60,000 nucleotides of DNA from Antedon mediterranea (Eukaryota; Echinodermata; Crinoidea; Comatulida; Antedonidae), in assembly GCF_964355755.1 (NCBI RefSeq), contig NC_092672.1:36268501-36328500 (forward strand). Direction: 5' to 3'. The notes beneath the pieces were generated by a model. The model was not told the origin of the DNA and made no database searches. It worked only from the letters and a program-made list of their open reading frames with translations. The position numbers and the translations under genes were made by a program. Below are positions 32,053 to 44,034 of the stretch, in pieces. The stretch's first letter is position 1; each line of letters opens with the position of its first letter.

Positions 32053-33410
32053 CAATACGTGACACGGCTTGCTTAGTTATGAAAACGTCATAAGGCGTTG
32101 CATATAGGCCGCACTGTAAGTGTTTAGATGCTATCTCAATATCATACGCAGTTCATATTTTTCTGCATCATCATTATGCAATGGAGTAAAATATCGATAT
32201 TACCATGGTGGCACATGAATGATATTGTTTAGGTTTATTGTGTGTACTAACCCAGTCGATAAAAAATGTTTTAAAATTATCTGCGCATGTCAATTTCTTA
32301 TATAGTATAACCAGTTTTGCCCAGAAATGAAATTGTTCGAAAAACAAATCTTTGTAGCCTAGTCCTTCATGGTTTGTTTAAAAAAGGGAAAGTGTTATTT
32401 CGAATGAAGCAGCCTTGTCCACGAACCGTCTTCTCATACACTTTCGTCCGATGACCATTCCACCGATGCTACGTCATTCATGGTAGGAATTGTTGTCACA
32501 CCTGGTTATGCAAAAACTCCCTTCGACTGCTTGCCATAAAAACTGAAAGCATTTTCGATTTTATTTCATTTGGTAGCTTGTAGGCCTACTGAACCAAATG
32601 AATTCATGGTTTGGCCTTACGATAGAGAAAGCTGCGTTCTGGTGTTACGCACGTGAATTCACTCATAGTTTGGCCTTACGATAGAAAAAGCTGCGTTCTG
32701 GTGTTGGCTTCTTGCATACTAAATATGTTATTTAAAATAAATAGAGGATGTGAACGTTATATTGTACGTTGTCTATCTTTTTGATCTATTTTGTCATTGC
32801 ACGCCGTTTCAAACATGTCATGATTTCACTACTGAATATAATATTTGTATACAATGTAATGAGAAAATCTGTTTTTAAAAGTTTAGTTTAAGAATTGATT
32901 ATTGTTTTGTACTGATAATCAATAAATGTTTGTTTTTGTTTTAAATCTTGCTACCTGTTCATTTTTAAATACTGTATTAATACCGTAATATCCTTGGTTA
33001 TAATGCCACTTCAGGTTTAATCCCACCCCCTATTTTATGTCTGGTTTCACAAACAGGCATATCATTGGATATAGTCCCATTGACTTTTGGTCTGGATATA
33101 GGCCTCTCTCTAGCCAGTTCAGATCAGTCTTTACAAGAAATTTTTAACAATTATTTTTTCCCTCAACCAGGATTTCCCCAGGTATAGTCCCACACCCCAA
33201 AATAAGCCCAATTTCGTGTTCTAGGGGTGGGGTTATACCAGAGGATATACACTGCAACTAATCTAATGTTATAGCCTACAGGTTATATTTATATATATAT
33301 ATATAATAAATTAATTAAATATGTCTTTTTAACCCATTGGTGATAGTTATCTTTGACAGCTCTTATCTCTCCTCAGTGCTCACTTTTTATGTTTCAATGA
33401 AAGGAATAAA
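32053..33410. repeat. Duplicated flank, no gene seen
   Basis: 32.10-32.26 kb matches 57.28-57.43 kb (ATCATACGCAGTTCATATTT). A short direct repeat of TTTGGCCTTACGATAGA and GCTGCGTTCTGGTGTT occurs at ~32.61 and 32.67 kb. 32.70-32.95 kb matches 49.84-49.86 kb and the gene A 3' end (AATCAATAAATGTTT). A (TA)n run lies near 33.29 kb. Confidence 0.6.
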
Positions 33411-33783
33411 TAAATAAACCATATATGGCTTAACTGTTTCAGCTGAAATAGACTGCTGCTTAATGTTATGATAAAACACAAACATTTGAATTTATATAAA
33501 CATTTATATATTTTAATACACCTTGCAGCATACAATAACTTTGTAACAAAACAATAATTGTAAGCGTTATACAGTATATATTTTACAGTTATTCCAAGTA
33601 ATAACAATAAATATTTCTTACAAAAAACGTTGCTCGCTTATTGACGTAACAGTTTTAAAGATATTGTCCCTCTGAAAAATATTTTTTATTTCAAATTTGT
33701 TTTTGAATGTGTCATTTTATTGTCACATAATAGTTATTTTACCTGAAAAAATGTAATTAAAAGCAAAAAATACTTCAATTGTT
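33411..33783. repeat. Dispersed duplicated 3'-flank segment (copy 2)
   Basis: Same family as 1500-1880 (TGTTTCAGCTGAAATAGACTGC.., ACACCTTGCAGCATACAATAA). Its right part, from ~33.60 kb, is an inverted match to 44.52-44.66 kb and is cut at 33.78 kb by the minus-strand LINE; the match resumes at 37.31 kb. Confidence 0.65.
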
Positions 33784-34091
33784 TCGTTTCGTTTCGTTTA
33801 TTTATTTTTTTCCACTCACTCTTATATATATATATATCATTTACATTTACATAACATATATTAAATGTGGATGGATGGAAGTCACAGTAAGTTCACTGAA
33901 CTTTAAGTCGTGACTCCCGTATGCCTATAAGTATACTAACATTGCTACAGAGTAGACTAAAATATGAATATATAATAGTGAAAGTACATAAAATCCAAAA
34001 AAAATAAAAAAATTAAATTATAGAAGTTAAGATAAACCAGGCAATTATATAATATAATGATAAAAGGGATAATGATAACAATAGACCCCAT

Positions 34092-35111
34092 TTACACTTC
34101 ATCGACGATTTCTTAGCCGGCCCGAAGTCGGCCCGACGCCGGCTTTCTTTTTAGCCTGCAATGTGTTTACACTTACCCAAAAAGCCGGCCTCGGGCCCCT
34201 ACTATTGTGTTTACACTTGATGCTCGATGATACGATTTCGCTACATTCACGTCATATCCGCTCATGTGCGTCTTAAAAAGTTAAAAATTGTCGATCTACA
34301 CTAGGCCTATCAACTTTATCAAAAAAGAATCAAATAACGGTATTTAATATGGATCAAAACAATTGTATTATTGCTTTACTACTAATGTTTGCGTCTCGTT
34401 TTCTAAAGAATAGTAGTAGATAATACGCCTTTTTTACGAAACGGAAGACATCTTCGATCGATCGATGAAAACACAAACAATGCCGTTCAACGAAGCGTAA
34501 CTAACAGAAATAACATAGCGTTTTCAGCCTATTTTCGGAGGATAAGTTACTTAAAAATTCGTAACTCCTCAACGGACAGTCGTATGGACAAAATTTGTAC
34601 TGTAAAATGTTCTTTAAAGATTAGCCTATATAACTGTGTGATTAAAAAAAATTAAAAATTTTTTTTTTCACTTCTTAAGTCCATCGAAAAAAACACCACA
34701 GTTTATAAGCATAGGCGCCGCATGGTGTCCTGAAATCCCATGAAAACGCTATGTTATTTCTGTTGGTTACGCTTCGTTGCACGGCATTGTTTGTCATAGA
34801 TCGAAGATGTCTTCGTTTCGTGAAAAAGGCGTATACTATCTTCACCAGTTTAATTTCAATGAAGAATTTCCGATTCATCAGCAAAAGCTATAGTTGACCC
34901 AGAACGTTCATTTTATGACCGCGAGTGTTTACACTATACGAAGTGCCGGCCCGAAGCCCGCAATTGCCGGCCCGAAGCCTACTCTAGACTAGGCTCAAAA
35001 TTGAGCCGGCTCGAGGCCGGCTCGGTTGTTCCCAGAGTGTTTACACTTGTGCACTTTTGGCTCGGAGCCGGCCTCGAGCCGGCCTCGGGCTCGCTAAAAG
35101 CTGAAGTGTAA
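34092..35111. mobile_element. hAT-like foldback element in LINE 3' UTR
   Basis: Termini TTACACTTCA and TGAAGTGTAA are flanked by GACCCCAT at 34084-34091 and 35112-35119, an 8-bp duplication typical of hAT elements (up to 10 bp if the terminus is read shorter). The ends are rich in GCCGGC words, against the surrounding AT-rich DNA. Internal inverted homology covers ~34.44-34.53 against 34.73-34.83 kb. No ORF beyond 69 codons, so nonautonomous. Confidence 0.8.
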
Positions 35112-35142
35112 GACCCCATTTAGAGTACAATATGAAATATAA

Positions 35143-37306
35143 TTAAATACGGTATAATAACAAGTATAACGATACAATGTAGCGGAGATTATTGAATACC
35201 AGGGTGAAGGATTTAATGCCATGTATCACCACCAAATAAATAAGGATAAAATATTCTGACACCATTTTGTGTTTGAAATTAGATTTAAAACTAGAAAAGG
35301 AAGATTTCTGTTTAAGTTCATTTGAGAGTGAAGTCCAAAGTTTGGGACCAAAATAATACATAGAAAATCGTCGAGCCTTAACATTTAAATTATCAAGGAT
35401 ATAATTGTTACAGAGGATCGGGTTTTATAGGAATGGCGTTCGTCAATTCTTGTAAATAAAGCATTAAAATGTGAAGGCAGTAAATTGTTAGATAAACGGT
35501 ACATAAATGAGGCAACTTGTAATTTATTTAAATCATAAATGTTTAAAACGTTAAATCTTTTAAAAAGTAATTTTGTATGGGCTCTAAATGATTCTCCCGC
35601 GCAAATCCGAAGTGCACGTTTTTGTAGTTTAAAAAGGCGGTCAATTTGAGTTTTCTCTAGACTTGTACAGGGGCATAACGTATTAAATTTATCTAGAGTA
35701 ATTGCCCAACATGAATTGGCATAAGAAAGGTAAGGCAAAACTAAAGTATTATAAAGGGTTAATAAGGTTTTTTGAGGGAAGATATGTTTTAATTTGTTCA
35801 ATATTCCAACATTTCTAGAAACTAGATTACTGATTTTATTTATATGTATAGTTTCCAAGTCAGAGAGGCATCTATGGTTACTCCTAAAAATTGTGTTTCA
35901 TTAACTCGTTTGATCATTTTATTATCAATGTATATTTGTTCATTTAAAGAATTTGAAATTTTACGTTTAGAAAATATTATATAGTTAGTTTTGAATGTAT
36001 TAAGAGTTAATTTATTGTGTTTGAGCCAATTTGAAACTTTAAGTAACTCATCATTGACAATTTTAAACAAGGTATTTAATTTAGGATGAGAGAAAAAAAT
36101 ATTTGTGTCGTCAGCAAATAAGATAAAATTTAGTAATTTAGAGCTGTTTGGTATATCGTTAACAAAAATCAGGAATAAGAATGGTCCAAGAATCGATCCT
36201 TGGGGAACACCACAGGTTAAACGGGAATAGGAAGAGTTAAAATTATTTAAGGAAGTAAACTGAACACGATTGAAAAGGTAGCTTTTAATTAGTTTTAAAG
36301 GAAGGCCTCTGATACCGTAATTTGAAAGTTTATGAATTAAAATATCGTGGTTAATAGTATCGAAGGCCTTAGATAAATCAAGGAAAATGCCAACAGAAAA
36401 CTTATTTTTACTCAGGGCAATTGTAATTTTGTCAAAAATATCTAATAAAGCAAGATCTGTTTTTCTTTTTCCTGAAACCATATTGGCCTTTAAATAAAAT
36501 GTTATGTTTAGTTAAAAAGGAAGAAATTCGATTATGCATTATTTTTTCAATTAATTTTGAGAAACAAGGAAGTAGGGAGATTGGTCTGTAGTTATTGAAA
36601 TGATGAGGATCTTCTTTCTTGTAGATAGGGATGACTTTAGCTATTTTAAAAGAATCAGGAAAAATACCGGTTTGAAAAGAAGTATTAAAAATGTGAGTTA
36701 AGGGTTTGCATATAAAATTAGAAACACGTTTAATAATTTTATTGGAAAACCCATCAAACCCAGGAGATTTATTATCTTTGAGGGAAAGTATTATACTGAC
36801 AACTTCATGTTCGGTTACAGGACTAAGAAAGAGAGAGTGCACACATGGACGAGGTAGGGTAGAAGTATAATTATCATTATCCGACACATGTATTTTGTTA
36901 ACTAAATTTGGCCCTATACTAGTAAAATAATTATTGAATTCAGTTGCAATTTGTTGAGGATTATTTAATTCAATGTCATTGTTAATAAAGTGAGAAGGAA
37001 ACGGTTTACGAGATTTCTTGCCGAGGACTCCATTTATTGTTTGCCAGGTTTTTTGGATGTTATTTTTATGGAATTCAAATTTGTCACTGAAGTAATTCTT
37101 TTGGGCAGTACGAAGGATTTTGGTAAGTACATTTCGATATTTAACATATTTATCTTTGTCCTTTTGCTTTTTAGATATAAGAAATGTTTTATATAATTTG
37201 TGTTTTTTGTCGATAGATTTAATTAAGCATTTAGTTATCCAAGGTTTTTTTTTTCCCGAATATTGCGTCTGGAACGAGTGGTTTTAATGTTGTTATTATA
37301 TAATGT
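35143..37306 (-). pseudogene. LINE ORF2 remnant: linker, reverse transcriptase and C-terminus
   Basis: Minus-strand frames give, in order: an endonuclease-RT linker (~37.3-36.9 kb, with KKPWITKCLIKSIDKK); RT part 1 (36887-36432; SPGFDGFSNKIIK, IPIYKKEDPHHFNNYRPIS); RT part 2 (36481-35840; GIFLDLSKAFDTINHDIL, TCGVPQGSILGPFLF, FILFADDTNIF); and a C-terminal domain (35858-35143; TLYNTLVLPYLSYANSCW, YYFGPKLWTSL). The frames break between parts by small indels and stops, so it is dead. The catalytic LDLSKAFD and FADD motifs remain legible. Confidence 0.88.
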
Positions 37307-37735
37307 ATTAAATTGTCTGTCAGACAATGTGGTTTTTGAGTTATAATTAAACGTTTCTTTTCTCTTTTTATGTGAATTTTGTTACAGAAGTGAATAACTT
37401 TGATATGAAACAGTCTCAATTTAGTTTATTTTATTGCTAAGGTCAAGTCTGGGGGTCACTTCATCAGGCCTTTCAAGTGTGAAGTACCATATTTCAAACA
37501 AAAACTTTCATGGACTGTTTTGATAATAATTCAATGATTATCTGACAGCGAAATACATTATTGTCATGGGACTCATAAATACCAGAAATGCAGCTGGTAC
37601 CTATAAATTATATTCGAGTTTCAATTTTAGCAAAAATGTCAAAGTGTAGTACTATAACTGCTGCTTGATTTCATCTAATAAATGAGTCATCTCGTGTGAC
37701 GAGGGGCTAGAGCAGCAGCGTGAAAAACGACGCAA
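37307..37735. repeat. Left arm of a broken inverted duplication (pairs with 44.03-44.52 kb)
   Basis: Matches the reverse complement of 44.03-44.52 kb through 'AAATTGTC.GTCAGACAATG', 'TTGTTACAGAAGTGAAT', TTTTATTGCTAAGGTCAA, 'TCACTTCATCA', a TGGACTGTTT block and GCAGCAGCGTGA. Noncoding, with many indels. Confidence 0.65.
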
Positions 37736-38190
37736 AAAATCAGCATTATAAAAACTGTGAAAACAGTAAGAATTATTATTATACATTTTTAGATTTACAT
37801 AAAAAAAATATAAATACAATAAATCTGTAACAAAACAATAATATTGTAAGCATAAAAAATTGCACAAAAAAATCAGTATTATAAAAACTGTGAAAAAACT
37901 CTTATACATTTTTTATTTGATTTTATACATAAAAAAGTATTACATACCATACCATACATATGTAAAGACGATTGGTATAGATATTTATATAATAGATATA
38001 AGTGAACTAGAAGCTAGGGGCATAAATTAGTCTTTATTAATTATTAATTACGATTTTAGGATAGATATACTTAAATAATGCTAAAAATATATATATTGAG
38101 TGAATTTTCTCCAACTTAAAAACATTGTAATAAATAGTTGATCTGAGAAATAATACTATGTCCGAGAAATACTGTATTAAGCTCTGTCTA
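37736..38190. repeat. Dispersed duplicated 3'-flank segment (copy 3)
   Basis: Repeats parts of the 1500-1880 family twice over (37.74-37.81 and 37.82-38.03 kb: AACAAAACAATAATATTGTAAGC.., AGCTAGGGGCATAAATTAGTC). It then gives the flank GTCCGAGAAATACTGTATTAAGCTCTG and a truncated MITE end. No gene. Confidence 0.6.
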
Positions 38191-38202
38191 CACTATGCTA
38201 TA

Positions 38203-38530
38203 TTATGCTATAAATATTTATTGTGGAATTGTTAGAATTGAGCATTTACTACTGGGTAAATACATTAAACAGTCTATTTCAGTTAGATACCCCACTGTAG
38301 GGTTAAAGAAGGTTATCTATGTGTTATCTATTGTATCAAACATTATTGGGTTATTTCATTGGAATATTGGAATTGTGTTAGATAGTAAACGTTAGTCATA
38401 GTAAACAACGTTTTTAGTATTGACTTTTCGTAAATTGAAAACTTTGCGGATAAACATAATATCAGCAATAAATATGCATTACTGATGGACCAACAGACAG
38501 GGTTATATCCGTGGTAATAATCTGTTAACG
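38203..38530. repeat. Inverted repeat arm pairing with 40.90-41.23 kb
   Basis: Reverse-complement match over ~320 bp (AATATTTATTGTGGAATTGTTAG.., TACCCCACTGTAGGGTTAAAG.., GTTTATCCGCAAAGTTTTC..). It is noncoding; it lies just beyond the membrane-protein fragment and was probably its 3' flank or intron. Confidence 0.75.
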
Positions 38531-38695
38531 TTGAAATGACGTAACCAATTACGATGACAGAGACAGCAACACAGACGCCGGCAGTACTGGAGTTCACCAG
38601 CAAACCACAGGGTGGCCAACAGCGGATAAAAAAAATGATAGGTGTGACAGCATAAAATTATGCCAGAAAAGATGCTAGACACAATTTTCACCCAA
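38500..38695 (-). pseudogene. Fragment of the gene A/D membrane protein family
   Basis: On the minus strand, GELQYC/LVNSSTAGVCVAVSVIVIG and ISTLTDYYHGYN match gene A residues ~45-80, but in two frames and with an altered upstream part (KIVSSIFSGIILC). It stops after the DYYxGY motif. It is a ~200-bp relic showing that a third copy of the gene once stood here in opposite orientation. Confidence 0.8.
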
Positions 38696-38739
38696 AAATC
38701 TTGTACCAGAGGGAGGTATGGGTATGGACCATCATTTCA

Positions 38740-39130
38740 CAATCTTTGCACGATTTTCTTTTTGTCCTTGCAATTGCATGTTACGTCATGTCTTTAGAGT
38801 GTTTAATTGGTGGATAGTAGTAATAGTAGAGATGACCAACCAGTCATAAATATTGATTACAAGCAGGTTCGTAATTTTTAATAAATTATTAACTTTACTT
38901 TAATTGTCTAGTTATTTGGACATAGGCCTAATAAAAGTATGACACGCTTTAAAAAAAAAAGTGGTTTTTTTTAACCTAAATCGGGTAGACGAACCAGGTG
39001 TTGGTTTTCCAATTTGGACGCAACGCAAGGGCGTAAGCGCGCCGCAAGTAATTTGACCAATCACGACGCGATGAATCATCCGAACTTTCGCCTGTGATTG
39101 GTCGTGAGGTAATTTACCGATTGATCGTAA
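38740..39130. repeat. Inverted duplicate of 51.59-52.03 kb with CCAAT boxes
   Basis: Matches the reverse complement of 51.59-52.03 kb through GCACGATTTTCTTTTTGTCC, TAGAGATGACCAACCAGTCA and the GACCAATCA/TGATTGGTCG pair. Two divergent CCAAT motifs ~40 bp apart sit in a GC-richer patch in both copies. Promoter activity is possible but unproven. Confidence 0.55.
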
Positions 39131-39259
39131 TCAAAACGGTACTGGGTTTGGTCTACTAGCGTTCCTGCTCCCAGCAAGTTCATCCATTCATAGAAAAAAA
39201 TAGATATAAAGAAGAAAAGCAAGAGACTATGGAGCGGCTATTCCCTATACTGTTCCAAA

Positions 39260-39540
39260 TACCGTGAATATTTGTGGTTAGAGGTTTCAGATGGTAATAA
39301 CTTTATTATTGTAAGTGTTATTTATAGAAAGCCAAACACTAGTATACATGAATTTCACAACGGGTTAATAAATGTTCTTAATTCTATAAAAATAGATAAA
39401 CATCAATGTATTCTGCTAGGAGACTTTAATATTGATCTGTCCAAATCGGACGATGATAAGTCGATAGATGAATTTTCTACAGCCTTAACTTGTATTAATT
39501 TAAATCAAATTATAACAGTTCCTACAAGGATTACGAAATC
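39260..39540 (+). pseudogene. LINE endonuclease fragment
   Basis: VSVIYRKPNTSIHEFHN and CILLGDFNIDLSKSD are apurinic-endonuclease motifs of CR1/L2-type LINEs. The frame is lost near 39540 and a different LINE part follows, so this is a relic. Confidence 0.8.
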
Positions 39541-40430
39541 GTTATTATCCTTTCACTTATTTAGTTTTTTCAACATATCACCCCTGTTCTCCGTCGTCTC
39601 CATTGGCTCCATGTTGAAAAAAGCGTATTGTTTTCAAAGTTCTTTTATTTGTTTTCCAATCCATTCATCATTTTTGTCCCCAGCGTATATTTCAGAGTTA
39701 ATCAAGTTTCGCTCGGCGACCTGTACTCGTTCCCTCAGGTCAACGTCTGACTATCCACGGTGTAGATTGAAGTCATGTGGGGATCGATCTTTCATGGTCC
39801 CTGCTCCAAAATTGTGAACTCTTTGCCTTTGGTGATTCGTGAGTCTCCCTCCGTTTCGATCTTCAAAGCTCACTTGAAGACGTAGACTCACTTGTTTCGT
39901 TCTGTGTGAATTCATTATTTTTTCATATACATTTTATTCATTTTATTGTTTGATAGGCAGGACAGTCAGTATGACACTTGTGAATAAATAGCTAGCTTGT
40001 CTTGACAAGTTAGTGAAACAGTGTGGTGATGTGAGATTCCGTTTTCGGACTTTTTTTTTCTGTTGTCTTGGTCAATTTATTCGGTTTTCTTAGGCTATTT
40101 CGTAGTTTATTTTACATCAACATTTTCATTTTCACACTTGTGCTAAACAGCGCATAGAGACTATTTTGTATTTTGCGCTATATAAATTTAAAACCATTAG
40201 CCATTATATTTAGCATTTTTTGGTACCCTGAAACTAAAAGTCTTCATTACTGTTTTTGTCCTGTTTCCGGTTCCCGTGTTGTCCTGTTTTCTTTTTCAGT
40301 TTCTATGGGCTGCCTTATACAAGCTTCGCTTTTTTGAAAAAAATTTTAATCATATTTAGGCCTACTGTTAATTTTTATTTATTATGAAATTATAAGAGAA
40401 ATAAATGTTACTTTGATTGATTAATTTAAA
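39541..40430 (+). pseudogene. LINE 3' fragment (RT C-terminal domain and 3' UTR)
   Basis: Frames shift, but AYISELIKFRSATCTRSLRS, YPRCRLKSCGDRSF and MVPAPKLWN.. are the familiar LINE C-terminal domain. Downstream a 3' UTR runs to AATAAATGTTACTTTGATTGATT, an L2-like end. Central RT domains are missing: a deletion or two adjacent relics. Confidence 0.75.
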
Positions 40431-40900
40431 GTGTCATTCAAGGGGAAAACGCCTCGTGTCGTTTACTCGAAAGCTTTTTTTTCAAATGGTGTAGTTTATT
40501 TGAATAGGCTTACATCGGTAAAAATGCATTTAATCAATAGAGCACGTTTCAGGCAATTTTGAGAATTTCAAAATTGTACAACTTTTTTTTGCTCTCACCT
40601 CTCTTTCCCAAATGTAGTCAATGTGGTTGACAGTATATGCCTATATTATTGTATTTCGTATTGATTTTATGATACTATAAACGTAGTGGTCGTTTGTTGA
40701 GTTTTTTTTAATAGCAACTGGCATTTCAATATTCAGTCTCTATATAGGCCTATTTGTTCAAATTGCATATTAACGTGCACGCAATTTAAATTTACAATGT
40801 TTAAAAAAATAATTAACAGGACAACGATTTTAACCTTTATCGAACTTTTGAAATACCCTTCATGAGAACTGAACATTTCAAAATAACAGATTATTACCAC
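40431..40900. other. No gene seen
   Basis: AT-rich intergenic DNA with two AGGCCTA words and no long frame, terminal repeat or match to the duplicated blocks that I could find. Confidence 0.4.
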
Positions 40901-40904
40901 GAAT

Positions 40905-41225
40905 ATAACCCTCTGTCTGTTGGCCTATATCAGTAATTCATATTTATTGTTGATATTATGTTTATCCGCAAAGTTTTCAAGTTACAAAAGTCAATACTAA
41001 AAAAGTTGTTTACTATGACTAGCGTTTACTATCTAACACAATTCCAAAATTCCAATGAAATAACCCAATAATGTTTGATACAATAGATAACACATAGATA
41101 ACCTTCTTTAACCCTACAGTGGGGTATCTAACTGATGGCTTTGTCCAGAAATAGACTGTTTAATGTATTTACCCAGTAGTAAATACCCAATTCTAACAAT
41201 TCCACAATAAATATTTATAAGATAA
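40905..41225. repeat. Inverted repeat arm pairing with 38.20-38.53 kb
   Basis: Counterpart of 38203-38530 with small indels (an extra GGCTTTGTCCAGAAAT block is present here). Together with the pair 37.3-37.7/44.0-44.5 kb it outlines an old palindrome centred near 39.7 kb. Confidence 0.75.
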
Positions 41226-41338
41226 TTGTTTACAGCGGAAGATTAATTCCTAGAGATAAATAGTTAATAAAATAATTAACTTTTCGTTAGTAATAATACA
41301 ATACTATAAAAAATATTATGATTATGCAATACTTAGGC

Positions 41339-41413
41339 TATATAAGTCTGTAATTATTCAATGTTACTAATTTGTACAACAAAGATCCAGTACGCAGATC
41401 GACAACAGGCAAG
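41339..41413 (+). promoter_or_regulatory. Candidate TATA box and noncoding first exon of gene D
   Basis: TATATAAG at 41339-41346 is followed ~30 bp on by a plausible start region. A short exon then ends CAACAGGCAAG at 41413 before the consensus donor GTAAGT. The first exon of gene D begins after an acceptor at 45216-45217 (TTTTATTTTCAG), 25 bp before its ATG, so a ~3.8-kb 5' UTR intron is plausible. The link between the two sites is inference. Confidence 0.4.
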
Positions 41414-43030
41414 GTAAGTTAAATTAAAATGTATCAAATGTGTTACCATTTGAGTGTAGGAGGTAACGATTTAACTGACCAATTGGGGGTGTAATTAATG
41501 GTTTTTATAGATTTTGATCCTTTAGTCACTGTTTTATTATATATTCTCTCCCCGTTTTTCGTTGGTTGAACCAGGGAGTTGTAAACTATGTTAGGCCGTC
41601 AAAAATATTTATAACTACAACAAATTAAAGTATCTCTTTGGAGATCCCATTTCGTGAATAAACTGAAAGATGACGAGTCTCTAGTGCGCGCGCGTACGTA
41701 CAATTGAAGAACTACTAGTGCTGTTCCATTCCGCGGCCGTACCACGCCGCAGGGAGCTTTCGCATCGGGACGGTAAACAATGGGGGACGGTAATTAACAG
41801 AGCGTGATGCAGACCATGTAGGTGCTGGTTTGGTGGGCGTGCTGGAAAAGTTTCTACGTTAGCCTGACCGTAAGTCTAGGGCCTGTTTCTGCTGAGCAGG
41901 AATAATCGGTTAGTAACCGATTATTTTTTTAATCGATTATTTTTGGGCAGCAGAAACGGCGCAAAATGACATAGGCCTAACCGATAAAAAAAATAACGTA
42001 TAATCCATTGCGAGTTTTACCGATTATTGCGTGTTTTAACCGATTATTGACCGCAACTCCGTGAGTATGGCAATCCTCACTCACAAAGTAAGCTGTTTAT
42101 TTGCGCGATCGACGATCAGCAAAACGAAGATGTGATAAACATTTGATTGTTATTATTTTGTGGGGGAGAATTATACCGAGAGACTCCAGGAGGGGAATAG
42201 AGTTCTGCGAATTCTGCGTTAACTTTTGGTTTGCGCTTGCATGTCCTTTTTTAGGCCTGTCGTTTTCGGTAGAGATACATAATTACGTAGCCTAGTAGGC
42301 TACTAGTAACTAATAGTAGGCCTAGTTAGTAGAGTAGTACAAACAGCGAAACGAACTTGCTCGCCGATGTGCCCTTATCATCAGGGCCGTACCCAGGATC
42401 TGTCAAGGGGGTTCGGACACTGAATTTAGGACACCCCTGAGGGGGAGAATTTTGTTAAATGACACCCCTAGATGGCCGGAAATGGTACTCTCGCACATAA
42501 CATTCATGATAAATGGCACCTCTAATTGGTCGGAAAAGACACTCTCATGCAGCATGCTACCAATGAGCAAAACAATCGTATTCGTACTTTTTTCCTCCTT
42601 CCTCACACACGTGAACTATTTAACCGCCGATTGTTTGATCATTCACTCGGTATTTTGTTTTGCGTTCAATTTCAATGTGAACGTACGCCTAGGGGAATCC
42701 CCGAAAAAAGCACAATTTGTGTGAGAAGTCAAATTCAATGCTTGTTATAGCTCTACCTATTATTTATTTACAGCAATTTGTTGAGGAAATCAATATTAAT
42801 CAATGTAAATAGATGGTATTGATACAGTTGAGCTACGTATCGGCTGGTAGCCCTAGAAAAAAATAATCGGATGCTATAATGTAAACTACAGTACATGATA
42901 CCATAGATATTATAGTGTAATATATTAATATTCACTATAATCCTCTATGATGATGATACACTATACTTCATAGCCACACATAAATATTGTAGTTAACCGC
43001 AGCGTTCCATTTTGTATGTACGTCGGAAGG
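41414..43030. other. Putative intron or intergenic DNA with small hairpin remnants
   Basis: At 41.88-42.06 kb repeated ACCGATTATT/AATCGGTTA words between GTTTCTGCTG and CAGCAGAAAC look like a small MITE. GAGCTTTCGCATCGGGACGG at ~41.75 kb is the inverse of sequence at ~44.85 kb. AGGCCTAGTTAGTAGAG runs lie near 42.3 kb. Short frames at 42.1-42.75 kb resemble nothing known. Confidence 0.45.
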
Positions 43031-43033
43031 CTA

Positions 43034-43518
43034 TACCGTAAATCTTCTAATAGTAACCCACACTCTAATATAGTAATCCTCCTTCTAATATCCAACCTTA
43101 TAAGTCAATCTATAATAATAATCCACTACTCTAATAGTAACCCATGGGGTTAATATTAGAGTCACAAAAGCTATTGACAAAATAAAATTATGAAGAGTAG
43201 TCGTTTATGATGCAGCCGTATTTTGAAAATAAGGAGATAATGCATGTTGATCTCGGGAGTAGGGGAGGATTGAGTGTTTTTGAGTTTATAAAATAAAGTT
43301 AGAGTTCAAACAAATTTGTTTATTCGTAATGTTTTATTATTTTACTATGATTTGCTGAACGGAATAGTTGAGGTGAGTTACTATTTTCAAGTGCCTAAAT
43401 TAAGATTAGTAATAGTGACTCACTACTCTAATAGTAGGCTAATCCCCTTCTATTAGTAACCCACCCTAAAAAACAATCAAAGAATAAACCCAGGGTTACA
43501 ATTAGAATATTTACGGTA
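43034..43518. mobile_element. 485-bp MITE, TACCGTAAAT termini, TA duplication
   Basis: The left end TACCGTAAATCTTCTAATAG and the inverted right end TACCGTAAATATTCTAATTG are flanked by TA. Internal TCTAATAGTAACCCA words recur in both orientations. No ORF. TA duplications fit a Tc1/mariner-type helper. Confidence 0.75.
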
Positions 43519-44030
43519 TACTTTATGCATGAAATAATTTTAATCCATGCTTTATGCATGCTGACTTCCGTGGTCTAAACAATATAGGTACGCGGTTGTC
43601 TCTGGCGGTGTCCTTACGAATCGTTCGTGCACCAGCTCACTGTATGCGAGTACGATACACGCGTCAATATCATGTTATGTCCCGGGATTTCAGGTGAAAA
43701 TCGGCAATTCATTTGCAACTCTTGGAAATTTACGACGTATCGCTCGACGTACGCTTATACAGCGAAGAATGTATCGAGTTATTCACGAACGAGTTTAGGA
43801 ATTTTTCAATTTAGATTTGCGCCGTTCAAAGGATGAACTGAAACATTATTAAATTAAAACCTTACAAGAGGCGAACGAGGATTCTTATTTTTATAATGAA
43901 TCTTAAAGAATGAAAGTCAATTCACAGCCTACAACCTAGTATATGATATACATAAATTATGAGGTTTTTAGTTAAACCATTTCAAAAATTGAAAAACTTA
44001 GGCCTACCGCGTGCATTCGCTTCGTACTGA
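43519..44030. other. No supported gene
   Basis: A 69-codon frame at 43627-43836 has no recognisable features. The rest is AT-rich, within the putative gene D intron. Confidence 0.35.
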
Positions 44031-44034
44031 TCGA

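Larger units (their letters stand above)
33784..37306 (-). mobile_element. 5'-truncated CR1/L2-like LINE with a nested hAT-like element
   Basis: The 3' end is a repeated GTTTC/GAAAC tract at 33784-33805, and the 5' break is near 37306. The inverted duplicate at ~44.5 kb has no LINE at the matching point, and AATTGT flanks both sides, giving an empty site and a short target duplication. A ~1.0-kb element (34092-35111) sits in its 3' UTR. Confidence 0.75.

Noticed and set aside
33380-33607. Minus-strand frames similar at 33380-33607 and 49984-50211
   Set aside because: The similarity follows from a duplicated noncoding flank that also occurs at 1.5 and 37.8 kb without the frame; low-complexity Tyr/Leu/Lys composition.
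42101-42750. Short frames of 64-90 codons
   Set aside because: Overlapping frames on both strands, no motif, within a likely intron.
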